Notes: generated by a model from the letters alone, not told the origin. A stretch of DNA of 64,000 nt from Amycolatopsis roodepoortensis (GCF_014873915.1 NZ_JADBEJ010000004.1:1054001-1118000), one strand, 5' to 3'; positions 8,325-17,061 are shown, counted from the stretch's first letter. Numbers and translations: made by a program.

Positions 8325-9017
8325 ATGTCAGTACGACGCGGGTTCGCGCTGGGAGCCGTCACGGTCCTGTGCGCGGACCTCGTCGCGGCCCTGCTCATCT
8401 GGCCGCCGACGACAGTGGTGACGGGGACGGCTCAGGCCGTCTCCGTCTCGGTCGCGGGCGGCGCGCCCGCCGCTCCCGCGCAGCAGGAGACCCCGCCTCC
8501 GCCGGACATCGTCCCTACGACTCCGACGGCCGCCCCGCCGCCGGCGGCGTCGTCGAAGGCGCCTGACGCACCGAAACCGCAGGGTCCGGGGACGATCAAG
8601 CTGCCGGCGGGTGGCGCGGCGAAACTCGTGCGCAAGGAACTCGGGCCGGGCGCGGAACTTCCGGTGCCCGAGAACCTCGGCGAGGTGACCTGGTGGGGCG
8701 CCGAGCTGAGCGCGGCCACCGGCGCGAGCGTGTTCGCCGGGCACGTGAACTGGAAGGGCGCGACGGGCCCGTTCGCGGAGCTGTGGACCGAGCGGATCGG
8801 CGGCACCGTCACCGTGGTCGACAAGGCCGGGAAGTCCTGGCAGTACAAGGTCTCCCAGCTGATCACGCTGAAGAAGAACGAACTGCCACAGCGCGCGGAC
8901 GAGTTGTTCGGCCAGTCCGGTCCTCATCGGATAGTCCTCGTCACCTGCGGCGGCCGATGGGTCGGCGGGGAGACCGGATACGCCGAGAACCGGGTCGTCA
9001 TCGCCGACCCCGCCTAG
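8325..9017 (+). CDS. Class F sortase
   Basis: Transpeptidase or hydrolase of the cell surface. The 230 residues comprise a TM anchor (about 9-26), a Pro/Ala/Thr-rich wall-spanning linker (about 46-90) and the sortase barrel. The catalytic triad is visible: H140 in FAGHVNW, C208 in LVTCGG and R223 in YAENRVV. The spacing and LVTCGG form match actinobacterial class F. The gap to the pilin-like gene is 11 bp, so the two are co-transcribed; that gene is the obvious candidate substrate despite lacking LPXTG. AGAGG lies about eight bases before the ATG. Confidence 0.9.
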   Translation: MSVRRGFALGAVTVLCADLVAALLIWPPTTVVTGTAQAVSVSVAGGAPAAPAQQETPPPPDIVPTTPTAAPPPAASSKAPDAPKPQGPGTIKLPAGGAAKLVRKELGPGAELPVPENLGEVTWWGAELSAATGASVFAGHVNWKGATGPFAELWTERIGGTVTVVDKAGKSWQYKVSQLITLKKNELPQRADELFGQSGPHRIVLVTCGGRWVGGETGYAENRVVIADPA

Positions 9018-9116
9018 TTACCCGTGAGTAACTTCACCGGCGCCGTGGTGGTCCTCGCCGTCCTCATGCAGCAGAATGCCGAGGGACGCGGGCGAGCACG
9101 GTGAAGGGTGAGGCTG

Positions 9117-11108
9117 ATGGCGACTTTTCTGGTGACCGGGGCGACCGGACTGATCGGGCGCCAGTTCACCCGGCTGCTGCTCACCAGGGACGACGTCGAC
9201 AAGGTCGCGCTCGTCGTCCGGGCGTCCTCGCGGGACAAACTCGCGAAACTCGTGAACGCCTGGCCGCATCCGGAACGCGTCACCCTCGTCACCGGTGACC
9301 TCGGTGAGCCTCTGCTCGGCGTCGCCCAGGAGGACCGGGAGCGGCTTCGCGGCGTCGATCACGTCGTCCACCTCGCCGCCCTGTACGACCTCACCGCCGA
9401 CGACGAAGCCAGCATCAAGGCCAACGTCGAAGGCACGGCGCAGGTGATCGCGCTCGCCGCCGAGCTGAACGCCGGCTGCCTGCACCACGTGTCCTCGGTC
9501 GCCGTCGCCGGTGACCACGAGGGCATGTTCACCGAGGAGATGTTCGACGTCGGCCAGCGGCTCATCACGCCGTACCACCGCACGAAGTTCGAAGCGGAGC
9601 GCCTCGTGCGCGAACAGCAGGACGTGCCGTGGCGGGTGTACCGGCCGTCGGTCGTCGTCGGGAACTCCGCGACCGGCGAAATGGACAAGATCGACGGCCC
9701 GTACTACCTGTTCCCCGCGATCAGCAGGCTCGCCGGACTGCCCGACGTGCCGATCGTCGGCCCCGACCTCGGCGACACCAACGTCGTCCCGGTCGACTAC
9801 GTCGCCGAGTCGCTGAACGCCCTGATCACCACGAAGGGGCTCGACGGGCGCGCGTTCCACCTGGTCAACCCCGAACCGCAGCCGGTCGTCTCGGTCTACA
9901 ACGCCTTCGCGAAGGCGGCGGGCGCGCCGACGATCTCCGTGCAGCTCAACGACCGCTTGTCCAAGGGCATCGTCAACCTGGTGAAACTGAGCGAGCACAT
10001 CCCCGGCTTCACGATCGCGCGGGACGCCGTGCTGGAGCGGCTCGGGATCCCGCCGGTGCTGCTGGAGACCATGGCGTTCCCGTCGGTGTTCTCGTCGGCG
10101 TCGACGCGCAAGGCACTCATCGGTTCGGGTGTCGAGGTGCCCCGGATCGAGGACTACGCGCCCACTCTGTGGCGCTACTGGCGGGAGCACCTGGACCCGT
10201 TCCGCGCCCGCAAGCATGGGCCTCGCGGCGAACTGGACGGCCGCCGCGTGATCATCACCGGCGCGTCCTCGGGTATCGGCCGCGCGACCGCGATCAAGGT
10301 CGCGGCCGCGGGCGGGGTGCCGCTGCTCGTCGCGCGGCGGCAGCACGAGCTCGAAGAGGTGCGGGACGAGATCATCGCCGCGGGCGGCACGGCGTCGGTG
10401 TACCCGGCCGACCTGACCGACGAGGAATCGGTGCACAAGGCCGTCGACGCGATGCTCGCCGAGCACGGCCGGATCGACATGCTCGTGAACAACGCCGGCC
10501 GGTCGATCCGGCGGTCGATCAAACTGTCGTACGACCGGTTCCACGACTACGAACGCGCGATGGCGATCAACTACTTCGGCGCGGTGCGGCTGATCCTCGC
10601 GGTACTGCCGCATATGTCCGAGCGGAAGTTCGGGCATATCGTCAACGTCTCGTCGATCGGCGTCCAGGGAATCGCGCCGCGCTTTTCGGCGTACGCGGCT
10701 TCCAAGGCCGCTTTGGACTATTTCTCCCGGATCGCCGCGACCGAGACCCACGGCGACGGAATCACCTTCACGACCATCCACATGCCACTCGTGCGCACGC
10801 CGATGATCCGGCCGACGAAGATCTACGACGCGTTTCCGACCAAATCCCCGGATCAGGCCGCGGACATGGTGATGAAGGCGCTGAGGGAACGCCCGAAGCA
10901 CATCGGCACGCCCGCCGGGCAGGCGATCGGGCTCGCGTACACGCTCACGCCGGGACTCACGGATGCCGTGGCCTACCAAGGGTTCCGGGTGTTCCCGGAT
11001 TCCGCGGCGGCGGGCGGCGAAGGCGGGCTCAAGATCGGGAAGGGCGAGCAGCATCTGTCCCGGGCGGCGATGGCGCTCGCCCGGCTCAGCCGCGGCTTCC
11101 ATTGGTGA
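9117..11108 (+). CDS. Two-domain SDR enzyme, fatty acyl-CoA/aldehyde reductase (AcrA1-like)
   Basis: The 663 residues fuse two short-chain dehydrogenase units. Residues about 1-370 are an extended SDR with the glycine motif VTGATGLIGRQF and active-site YHRTK; this half resembles the acyl-CoA reductase part of fatty acyl reductases. Residues about 375-663 are a classical SDR with IITGASSGIGRATA and active-site YAASKAALDYF, plus NNAGRS. The size and order match mycobacterial AcrA1 (Rv3391) and related enzymes that make fatty aldehyde or alcohol, perhaps for wax esters. The ATG at 9117 has AAGGG eight bases upstream; a GTG at 9108 is less well placed. Monocistronic. Substrate is inferred from family only. 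Confidence 0.85.
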   Translation: MATFLVTGATGLIGRQFTRLLLTRDDVDKVALVVRASSRDKLAKLVNAWPHPERVTLVTGDLGEPLLGVAQEDRERLRGVDHVVHLAALYDLTADDEASIKANVEGTAQVIALAAELNAGCLHHVSSVAVAGDHEGMFTEEMFDVGQRLITPYHRTKFEAERLVREQQDVPWRVYRPSVVVGNSATGEMDKIDGPYYLFPAISRLAGLPDVPIVGPDLGDTNVVPVDYVAESLNALITTKGLDGRAFHLVNPEPQPVVSVYNAFAKAAGAPTISVQLNDRLSKGIVNLVKLSEHIPGFTIARDAVLERLGIPPVLLETMAFPSVFSSASTRKALIGSGVEVPRIEDYAPTLWRYWREHLDPFRARKHGPRGELDGRRVIITGASSGIGRATAIKVAAAGGVPLLVARRQHELEEVRDEIIAAGGTASVYPADLTDEESVHKAVDAMLAEHGRIDMLVNNAGRSIRRSIKLSYDRFHDYERAMAINYFGAVRLILAVLPHMSERKFGHIVNVSSIGVQGIAPRFSAYAASKAALDYFSRIAATETHGDGITFTTIHMPLVRTPMIRPTKIYDAFPTKSPDQAADMVMKALRERPKHIGTPAGQAIGLAYTLTPGLTDAVAYQGFRVFPDSAAAGGEGGLKIGKGEQHLSRAAMALARLSRGFHW

Positions 11109-11220
11109 CACTGCGCACACGGGTGGCGGCCGTTCAGGTGAGGGATCGCAGCTGAGAGCCGACACACGTCGGTGAATCACGAAGCCTGACAACGGCGACA
11201 CCGGGTACGCAGGTACCGTC

Positions 11221-12336
11221 GTGGCCATGGTTCCCGAGCGAGACAACGGCCTGTTGCCCCTGCGGCGCGAGTACACCCAGGCCTGGCACGGCTTCGACCG
11301 GAACGAAGTGCGCCAGTATCTGGATCATCTCGAAGCCCAGCTTCGTCGCGTGATCACCGACCGCGACGCCGCGATCGCGCAGGCGACGTCGGCCACGCGC
11401 GAACTCGAAACCGTCCGCCACGAGGTGGCGAAGCTGAACGCCAGGATCGAGGAGCTGAAGAAACCGCCGGAGCGGCTCGAAGACCTCGACGAGCGGATGC
11501 AGCGCACCGTCACGCTCGCGCAGGCGCGTGCGGAAGAGATCACGAAGCGTGCCGAGGTCGCCGCCGAGAAGCACTGGGCGTCGTCGAGCGAGGCCTCGAA
11601 GAAGCTCCGCGAGCGCTACACCCGGCTCGTCGCCGAGCTGGACAAGCAGGCGGACGCGCTGCACTCGGAGCACGAGTCCGCGCTCGCCGAGACGCGGGCC
11701 GAGGTCCAGCGGCTGACCGTCGAGGCCGCCCAGCGCCGGGAACTGCTGGACAACGAGGCCGAGCGCAAGCGCCGGAAGATCGAACGCGAATTCGATCAGA
11801 CGATCGCGGCTCAGCGCGCCGCGCACGAGAAGCACATCGCCGACCAGCAGACGGCCAGCAAGAACCAGGCCGAGCGCCGGATCGCCGAGGCCACCGCCGA
11901 GGCGAAGCGCCGCATCGACGAGGCGACGGCCGAAGCCAAGCGCCGGCTCGACGAGGCCACGACGACCGCCGCCCAGCGCACGACCGCCGCCCAACGGAAG
12001 GTCGAGCGCCTGGCGGAGATCCGCGAGCAGGCCCGCAAGAGCCTCATGCAGGCCGACGAGGTCCTGAAGGGCAGCGAGGCGATGCTCGCGGCGCTGCCCG
12101 AGGAGTCGGTGATCCCGCACGCTTCGAAGCTCGTCGGCGGCGACAGCAAGGCCGAGGAGAAGAAGCCCGCAGAGCCGCCCGCCTCGAAGGCCGCCGCTCC
12201 GGCCGCCGCCAAACCGTCTCCCGCCAAGCCCGCTTCTCCGGCGCCTGCCGCCGCTGCGCCGAAGAACGGACAGGGCGAGCAGAACGGCCCGAAGGCGAAC
12301 GGCCAGAAGCCTTCACCGGCAAAAACCGGCTCCTGA
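11221..12336 (+). CDS. FilP/DivIVA-like coiled-coil cytoskeletal protein
   Basis: The 371 residues start with a DivIVA-like head (LRREYTQAWHGFDRNEVRQ, residues about 14-32, GFDRNEV core), continue as an almost unbroken coiled coil (about 30-285, rich in Ala/Glu/Arg heptads, with a repeated EATAEAKRR block at about 220-245), and end in a low-complexity Lys/Ala/Pro/Gly tail. This is the layout of the actinomycete FilP group, often labelled cellulose-binding protein, which forms intermediate-filament-like networks near hyphal tips. The GTG at 11221 has AGG seven bases upstream; an ATG at 11227 is the alternative. Monocistronic, followed by a strong hairpin. Confidence 0.82.
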   Translation: MAMVPERDNGLLPLRREYTQAWHGFDRNEVRQYLDHLEAQLRRVITDRDAAIAQATSATRELETVRHEVAKLNARIEELKKPPERLEDLDERMQRTVTLAQARAEEITKRAEVAAEKHWASSSEASKKLRERYTRLVAELDKQADALHSEHESALAETRAEVQRLTVEAAQRRELLDNEAERKRRKIEREFDQTIAAQRAAHEKHIADQQTASKNQAERRIAEATAEAKRRIDEATAEAKRRLDEATTTAAQRTTAAQRKVERLAEIREQARKSLMQADEVLKGSEAMLAALPEESVIPHASKLVGGDSKAEEKKPAEPPASKAAAPAAAKPSPAKPASPAPAAAAPKNGQGEQNGPKANGQKPSPAKTGS

Positions 12337-12348
12337 CCAGCGCGAAGT

Positions 12349-12405
12349 AGCAAGGGACCTTTGCTATCGCTCTCTTTTGGAGAGTGATAGCAAAGGTCCC
12401 TTGCT
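12349..12405. terminator. 26-bp hairpin, inverted pair of the AGCAAGGGACCTTTGCT word
   Basis: Bases 12349-12374 and 12380-12405 pair over 26 bp with one mismatch around the loop TTTTG. It separates the convergent FilP-like gene (stop 12336) and amidase gene (stop 12421). The arms hold two inverted copies of the same word seen at 1853-1919. Confidence 0.82.
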
Positions 12406-12420
12406 CTCTTCCGGGAGCTG

Positions 12421-13746
12421 TCAGGAGGCGGTGGTGCGCGGCCATGGGTTGGCCGCTTCGAGCTGAGCGGCGAGCCCCAGGAGGAGGGCTTCCCCACCGG
12501 GCGCGGCGACGAGCTGGACGCAGGCCGGAATGCCCGAAGGATGCACGCCGACCGGCACGGACATCGCCGGATAGCCCGCGAGGTTCCACAGTCCCGCGAA
12601 ACCCGCCACACGCACGGACGGCAGCACGTTGGCGATCCAACGGCTTTCATGCCAAGTGCGGGCCTTGAGCGGGAGTGTCGCGATCATGGGCGTGACCAGG
12701 ACATCGTGGTCGGCGAAGAACTCTTCGGCACGCTCCAGCCAGCGCTCCCGGGTGCTCTCCCGGACGCGTTCGGCCATCAGTCGCCCAAGCCGCACGTGGG
12801 TACGTGTCCGGGGCTGGAGAGCGGCGAGATCGAACTCGGCCGCCTGTTCGGCCGGGCCCGCGACCCAGCGCGCCAGGAGCCCACCGATCGCTCCGGCGCT
12901 GTATCGGGGCGTACCCGGCGCGACGGTGTGCCCAGCCGCGCGGAACAGCTCTCCGGCTCGCGTGACGGCCCGGCTGAACGCGCGCGGCAGCGGTGCCCTC
13001 GTCAACGGGACCTGAGTCGACAGGGCGATGCGGGACGGCTTTGGGACGGCGAGATCCGCCAGCCCGGGCTCCTCGGCGAGGACCGACATCAGCACGGCGG
13101 CGTCGGCCACGGTGGTCGTCATCGGACCGTGCGTGGACAGGCCGAACCAGCCGTCCTCCCCCGGTACCCGGACCACGCCCTTACCCGGTTTGAGACCGAC
13201 GATCCCGCACATCGCGGACGGCAGCCGGATCGACCCCAGCCCGTCCGTGCCGTGCGCGATGGGCACCAGCCCGGCCGCGACCGCGGCGGCGCTCCCGCCC
13301 GACGAACCGCCGGCGGCATAGGACGGATTTCGCGGGTTGCGCGCTGTCCCGTCCGGATCGTCACTCGACGGCCAGATGCACAACTCCGGCACCCGGGTCA
13401 GACCGACGATCACCGCTCCGGCCGCGCGCAACCGCCGGGCTATCTCACCGTCCTCTGTGGACAGAGTCGACGAACCCGCACGCGACCCCCACGAGGCGTA
13501 CTCACCCTGGACCGTCGCGACGTCCTTGACCGCGACCGGCACCCCGGCCAAGGGCAGGTCCGCCAGATCCGCACGTTCGGCGACAGCGGCCGCCTCGGCG
13601 AGCGCCTCCTCGGTCCTCACCCGGCGGAACGCGCCGACCACCCCGTCCGCCGCCGCGATCCGGGCCAGCGCCTCACGCGTCACCTGTACCGGATCGAGTT
13701 CCTTGGCACGCACAGCCGCCGCGATTTCCACTGCCGTCTTGACCAT
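12421..13746 (-). CDS. Amidase (amidase signature family)
   Basis: Ser-cisSer-Lys amidohydrolase that hydrolyses an amide bond; cytoplasmic, 441 residues. The lysine lies in [12 protein letters not shown], the Gly/Ser-rich signature in [16 protein letters not shown], and the nucleophile region in [19 protein letters not shown]. The ATG at 13746 was chosen because the family N-terminus ([19 protein letters not shown]) begins there; the upstream extension is low-complexity Arg/Ser. It lies 28 bp downstream of the flavin oxidoreductase gene on the same strand and is probably co-transcribed with it under the MerR-type promoter. GatA is unlikely since gatB/C are absent. Substrate unknown. Confidence 0.88.
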   Translation of the reverse strand: MVKTAVEIAAAVRAKELDPVQVTREALARIAAADGVVGAFRRVRTEEALAEAAAVAERADLADLPLAGVPVAVKDVATVQGEYASWGSRAGSSTLSTEDGEIARRLRAAGAVIVGLTRVPELCIWPSSDDPDGTARNPRNPSYAAGGSSGGSAAAVAAGLVPIAHGTDGLGSIRLPSAMCGIVGLKPGKGVVRVPGEDGWFGLSTHGPMTTTVADAAVLMSVLAEEPGLADLAVPKPSRIALSTQVPLTRAPLPRAFSRAVTRAGELFRAAGHTVAPGTPRYSAGAIGGLLARWVAGPAEQAAEFDLAALQPRTRTHVRLGRLMAERVRESTRERWLERAEEFFADHDVLVTPMIATLPLKARTWHESRWIANVLPSVRVAGFAGLWNLAGYPAMSVPVGVHPSGIPACVQLVAAPGGEALLLGLAAQLEAANPWPRTTAS

Positions 13747-13774
13747 CCCAGCACTGTAGAGCGGGCGGCGAAGA

Positions 13775-14869
13775 TCAGCTGCGCGCCGAACAGGCGAACT
13801 TCGCCGGGTCCGCTTCGAGCGCCGGGAAGTCGGTGTAGCCGTCGAGCCTGGCGCCGTAGTAGACGTCATGGTGCGCCCGAGCCAGCGGGGCACGGAGAGC
13901 GAAACGGGCGGGCAGGTCCGGGTTCGCGATGAACAACCTGCCGAAAGCGACCACGTCGGCCAGCCCGGACTCGATCAAGGACTCACCCTCGTCCTGGGTG
14001 GTCGGCTCCTCTGACCGCAGATTCGCGATGAGCGTCCCCGGCCACAACGGCCGCAGGTGCGACAGCACCTCAACGTCGGGAGTGTCGATGACGTGCAGGT
14101 ATGCGAGCTCGTACCGGCGTAGTTCCGCGATCAGTCGTGGGTACACCTCCTTCCAATCGTCTTCCGAGATGTCGTTCTCCGGGTTTCCGGGCGAGATCCG
14201 CAGGCCGACCCTGGCGGCACCGATCTGCCGGACCACGGCCACCACCACCTCGACCGGGAAACGGAGCCGGGCCGCGACCGAACCGCCGTATCGGTCCTCT
14301 CTCCGGTTGGTGTTGCGGGCGAGGAACTCCTGGATGAGATAGCCGTTGGCACCGTGGAGCTCCACACCGTCGAATCCCGCCGCGATGGCCCGCCGGGCCG
14401 CCGCGGCGAAGTCCTGGACGACCTCGCCGATCTCGTTCTCGCCGAGCGCACGAGGCTCGACCGTGTCCGTCCAACCTGCGGCCGAGAAGATTCGACCCGC
14501 CTGCCGGACCGCCGACGGCGCCACCGGCGTCCGGCCCATCACGCCGGGATGAGCGACCCGGCCCGCGTGCCAGAGCTGCGCGAAGATGCGACCGCCTTCC
14601 TCATGCACGGCCGCCGTCACCGCGCGCCATGCCTCGGCCTGCTGCTCCGTCGCCAGCCCGGGAATACCCGGGCCGCTTTTGCCGGTCCGGTTCACCCAGA
14701 CGCCTTCACTCACGATCAAACCGGCGCTCGCGCGTTGCGCGTAATACTCGACCGTCCGTGGATGCGGCACGCCGGTGACATCGTCCGCGCGCCCCCTGGT
14801 CATCGGGGCCATCGCCATCCGGTTCGGCAACTGGAGCGCGGTACCGCTGAATCCTTCGAGCAACCTCAT
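13775..14869 (-). CDS. Old yellow enzyme family NAD(P)H:flavin oxidoreductase (ene-reductase)
   Basis: FMN enzyme that reduces activated C=C bonds, for example enones or quinones; 364 residues. Visible motifs are LPNRMAMAPMTRGRAD near the N-terminus, HGANGYLIQEFL with the substrate-binding His/Asn pair and catalytic Tyr, and NTNRREDRYGGS. The ATG at 14869 has no ribosome site but lies seven bases after a -10 box, so the mRNA should start at the A of ATG (leaderless). The gene is divergent from a MerR gene and is followed by an amidase. Context suggests a MerR-controlled response to a reactive electrophile (inference). Confidence 0.9.
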   Translation of the reverse strand: MRLLEGFSGTALQLPNRMAMAPMTRGRADDVTGVPHPRTVEYYAQRASAGLIVSEGVWVNRTGKSGPGIPGLATEQQAEAWRAVTAAVHEEGGRIFAQLWHAGRVAHPGVMGRTPVAPSAVRQAGRIFSAAGWTDTVEPRALGENEIGEVVQDFAAAARRAIAAGFDGVELHGANGYLIQEFLARNTNRREDRYGGSVAARLRFPVEVVVAVVRQIGAARVGLRISPGNPENDISEDDWKEVYPRLIAELRRYELAYLHVIDTPDVEVLSHLRPLWPGTLIANLRSEEPTTQDEGESLIESGLADVVAFGRLFIANPDLPARFALRAPLARAHHDVYYGARLDGYTDFPALEADPAKFACSARS

Positions 14870-14876
14870 GAACGCG

Positions 14877-14908
14877 AAGCTAAACCCTGACACCGACGTC
14901 ACGGTCAA
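14877..14908 (-). promoter_or_regulatory. MerR-type promoter of the OYE-amidase operon, leaderless
   Basis: On the minus strand: -35 TTGACC (14908-14903), a 20-bp spacer, -10 TAGCTT (14882-14877), then seven bases to the ATG at 14869. The spacer region carries a dyad (ACCCTGAC / GTCACGGT, 14884-14905, one mismatch). A 19-20 bp spacer holding a dyad is the hallmark of MerR-activated promoters. On the plus strand TAATGT (14925-14930) could be the -10 of the divergent merR gene, also leaderless. Confidence 0.75.
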
Positions 14909-14936
14909 GCTCGGTTCCCACGGCTAATGTGGACCC

Positions 14937-15350
14937 ATGCGGATCGGTGAACTGGCGAAGCGAACCGGGGTGAGTGTCCGCTCGTTGCGGTACTACGAAA
15001 CGGAAGGCCTGCTGACTCCCGCTCGATGCGGCAACGGCTACCGGGCCTTCACCGAAGACGACATCGCGCGGGTCCTGCAGATCCAGCTCTTCTATTCGGC
15101 CGGGCTGTGCAGCGGCAAAATCGCGGAACTCCTTCCCTGTGTATCCGGCGACCACACGCATTTGGTGCCCTCGCCGGAGATGGCCGGCGAACTGGAGATC
15201 GCCAAGACTCGGATCCAGAACCAGATCTCTTTGCTCACCACCTCTCTGTCGGTTCTGGAACGTGTCCTGGCCGCGGCCAAGGGAACCGATACCGCCGAGG
15301 TTCCGGTTCCTTCCCGGCCCGTCCGGCGACACCGCGGGATCCACGTCTGA
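14937..15350 (+). CDS. MerR family transcriptional regulator
   Basis: The 137 residues begin with the MerR winged helix (MRIGELAKRTGVSVRSLRYY, 1-20), then the dimer helix. Cysteines in AGLCSGKIAELLPCVSGD could sense a thiol-reactive ligand. The C-terminus is short, so no drug-binding domain is present. It diverges from the OYE gene across 67 bp that contain a textbook MerR promoter, so it most likely controls OYE and amidase. The inducer is unknown. A TANNNT box six bases before the ATG and no ribosome site suggest leaderless translation. Confidence 0.9.
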   Translation: MRIGELAKRTGVSVRSLRYYETEGLLTPARCGNGYRAFTEDDIARVLQIQLFYSAGLCSGKIAELLPCVSGDHTHLVPSPEMAGELEIAKTRIQNQISLLTTSLSVLERVLAAAKGTDTAEVPVPSRPVRRHRGIHV

Positions 15351-15356
15351 CCCGTG

Positions 15357-15941
15357 TCAGGCGTTCGGGTCCCGGCCCATCAGCCCGAGCAGCCTGTCCT
15401 GCAGGGGCGCGTCTTCGGGCACTTTCACTTCGGGACCGAAGACGACGATGCCGGGCCCGAACGCTCCGGGAACCCTCATCTGATCGGGGATCGCCTGCGC
15501 CGCAGGCCACATCCGGGCGACCTCCTCCGGATCGATCGTGTCGTCCTGCCCGGTGGCCCGGGCCAGGTCCCAGCCGTGGATCACCATGTCGGCACTGACG
15601 ACCTGGTCTATGTGCTCTTCCGCGGTCATCTTCCCCATCGGTGTCTCGTGTTCCGTCGCCGCGAGCGCGGGATCGGCGAGGACGGCTTCGACATCGGCCC
15701 GCGCGGCACGGAAGGCGCCCAGCGGGTCGTCCAGGAGCGAGGGCGCCGGCCCGAGGTCACGCCCGAAGGGGCGCAGCATCGCGCCGTGCATGTCGACGAT
15801 GTGCCCGACGACATCCCTGGCGTTCCACTCTTCACACGGAGATCGGCTGTCCCACTCCTCGGCCCGGACGGCGGCGACCTTGCTCTCGAAGGCGTCGGCC
15901 CGGACGCGATATCGGTCCGCGATGGTGGTCATCGTGTTCAC
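15357..15941 (-). CDS. TIGR03086-type (DinB/MDMPI-like) metal-binding protein
   Basis: The 194 residues show the four-helix DinB-like fold with the conserved SPCEEWNARDVVGHIVDMHG (split as CEEW at about 42 and VVGHIVDMH at about 50-58) and a later HGWDLARATG, histidines that bind a metal in this superfamily. Members include mycothiol-dependent maleylpyruvate isomerase, but the specific reaction here is unknown. The GTG start overlaps the stop of the SRPBCC gene (GTGA), which fixes the start and implies translational coupling. It is the third gene of an ArsR-SRPBCC-DinB-like operon and converges on merR with only 6 bp between stops. Confidence 0.85.
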   Translation of the reverse strand: MNTMTTIADRYRVRADAFESKVAAVRAEEWDSRSPCEEWNARDVVGHIVDMHGAMLRPFGRDLGPAPSLLDDPLGAFRAARADVEAVLADPALAATEHETPMGKMTAEEHIDQVVSADMVIHGWDLARATGQDDTIDPEEVARMWPAAQAIPDQMRVPGAFGPGIVVFGPEVKVPEDAPLQDRLLGLMGRDPNA

Positions 15942-16423
15942 GCCCCCACCGGAGCTGCCAGGAACTCGGCCATCTTGTCGAAGCCCTCGCCGACGCCCCG
16001 CTCCATCCCGGATTCGAGCACGGCGTCCCGGATCCGCTTCGAGTCGTACCGCACCACCTGGGTCAGCGCGGTCACCCCGTCGTGCTCGACCAAGGTCAGA
16101 GTCGACAGGGCCTTGCCTTCCGAGGCTTCGCAGTCCTCGTTCGTCTCGAGGGAGACGAGCCGTTCCGGACGGTCGATCTCCTGGTAGACGCCCTGCAGCA
16201 GCATCTCCATTCCACCGCCGTGGCGCAGCCGATATAACCATCTGCCACCGACCCGCAGGTCGATCTCGCATTCGACGACCTCACAGTCGCGCGGGCCGAA
16301 CCAGCGGCGCACCAGCTCCGGTTTGGTCCACGCGTCGAACACCAATGCCCTCGGCGCGTCGAAGGACCTCGTCATGACGATCTCGAGATCGCCGGATTTC
16401 GTCACGCTGAGAGTTCGTCCCAT
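15938..16423 (-). CDS. SRPBCC (AHSA1-like) domain protein
   Basis: The 161 residues form a START/AHSA1-like helix-grip fold; the family binds hydrophobic ligands. Typical marks are RSFDAPRALVFDAWTKPEL, RRWFGPRD and the C-terminal GMERGVGEGFDKMAEFLA. Such proteins are commonly co-transcribed with an ArsR-type repressor, as here (29 bp downstream of it). The ATG at 16423 is followed by the conserved N-terminal strand; the upstream open frame is low-complexity. Its stop overlaps the next start. No catalytic function can be claimed. Confidence 0.88.
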   Translation of the reverse strand: MGRTLSVTKSGDLEIVMTRSFDAPRALVFDAWTKPELVRRWFGPRDCEVVECEIDLRVGGRWLYRLRHGGGMEMLLQGVYQEIDRPERLVSLETNEDCEASEGKALSTLTLVEHDGVTALTQVVRYDSKRIRDAVLESGMERGVGEGFDKMAEFLAAPVGA

Positions 16424-16452
16424 CGTGCTGTTCCTTTCCGCTCGTGCGCTGG

Positions 16453-16803
16453 TCAATCGGTCTCGTACCGGCGCTCCGGGTGCCGCATCTCCTCGTCGAG
16501 GACGAGATCCAGCTCCGTGAAGGCCTCGTCCCAGTAGCGGCGGTAGCCACCGAGCCATTCGTTCGCGTTCTTCAGCGGCTGGGCCACCAACCGGCAGGGG
16601 CGACGCTGGGCGTCACGACCCCTTGCCACCAGCCCCGCCCGCTCCAGCACCTTCAGATGCTTGGAGATGGCGGGCTGACTCATCGCGAAGGGTTCGGCCA
16701 GCTCCGTCACCGTGGCCTCGCCGCGCGCGAGCCGCGCGAGGATCGCGCGGCGGGTGGGGTCGGCGAGTGCCGCGAAGGTGACATCGAGCAGATCCTGTGT
16801 CAC
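16453..16803 (-). CDS. ArsR family HTH repressor
   Basis: The 116 residues contain the winged helix with ADPTRRAILARLARGEATV and the recognition helix MSQPAISKHLKVLERAGLV. No metal-binding cysteine motif is seen, as usual for the ArsR branch paired with SRPBCC proteins. The GTG at 16803 has a G-rich site (AAAGGCGGG) upstream; an in-frame GTG at 16845 would add 14 residues. It heads a three-gene operon, and two operator-like dyads (16867-16898) lie just upstream, consistent with autorepression. Confidence 0.88.
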   Translation of the reverse strand: MTQDLLDVTFAALADPTRRAILARLARGEATVTELAEPFAMSQPAISKHLKVLERAGLVARGRDAQRRPCRLVAQPLKNANEWLGGYRRYWDEAFTELDLVLDEEMRHPERRYETD

Positions 16804-16866
16804 GGTCGCCCGCCTTTTCGTTCCATGGTCCGAGCCGTTTCTCACGAGTTCGAGTTCTCACGTTCG

Positions 16867-16898
16867 ATAACCTTGCGGTTCCATAACCATGTGGTAAT
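16867..16898. promoter_or_regulatory. Tandem operator-like dyads upstream of the ArsR operon
   Basis: Two close copies: ATAACCTTGCGGTT (16867-16880) and ATAACCATGTGGTAAT (16883-16898). Each has ATAACC facing GGT(T/A)AT across four bases. The A+T-rich surrounding sequence fits a promoter. ArsR binding is inferred from position and symmetry. Confidence 0.6.
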
Positions 16899-17061
16899 CT
16901 ACGGCGGAGCAGATCGAGTTGTCAAGCACGAAGATCGGTTTGACCAGAGAGAACACGATTCGGAAGGAGGTGTGGCCGGAGGTTCGGCCCGGTGCGGCCA
17001 CGCACCAAAGGGGCACGCGAGCGCGTACGAAAGGGCAACTGGGGTTACCGTCGACACCGGC

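Noticed and set aside
9018..11276. 2.2-kb minus-strand open frame opposite the two-domain SDR gene
   Set aside because: Composition dominated by Arg, Asp, Gly and Val with no recognisable fold; the plus strand encodes two complete SDR domains.
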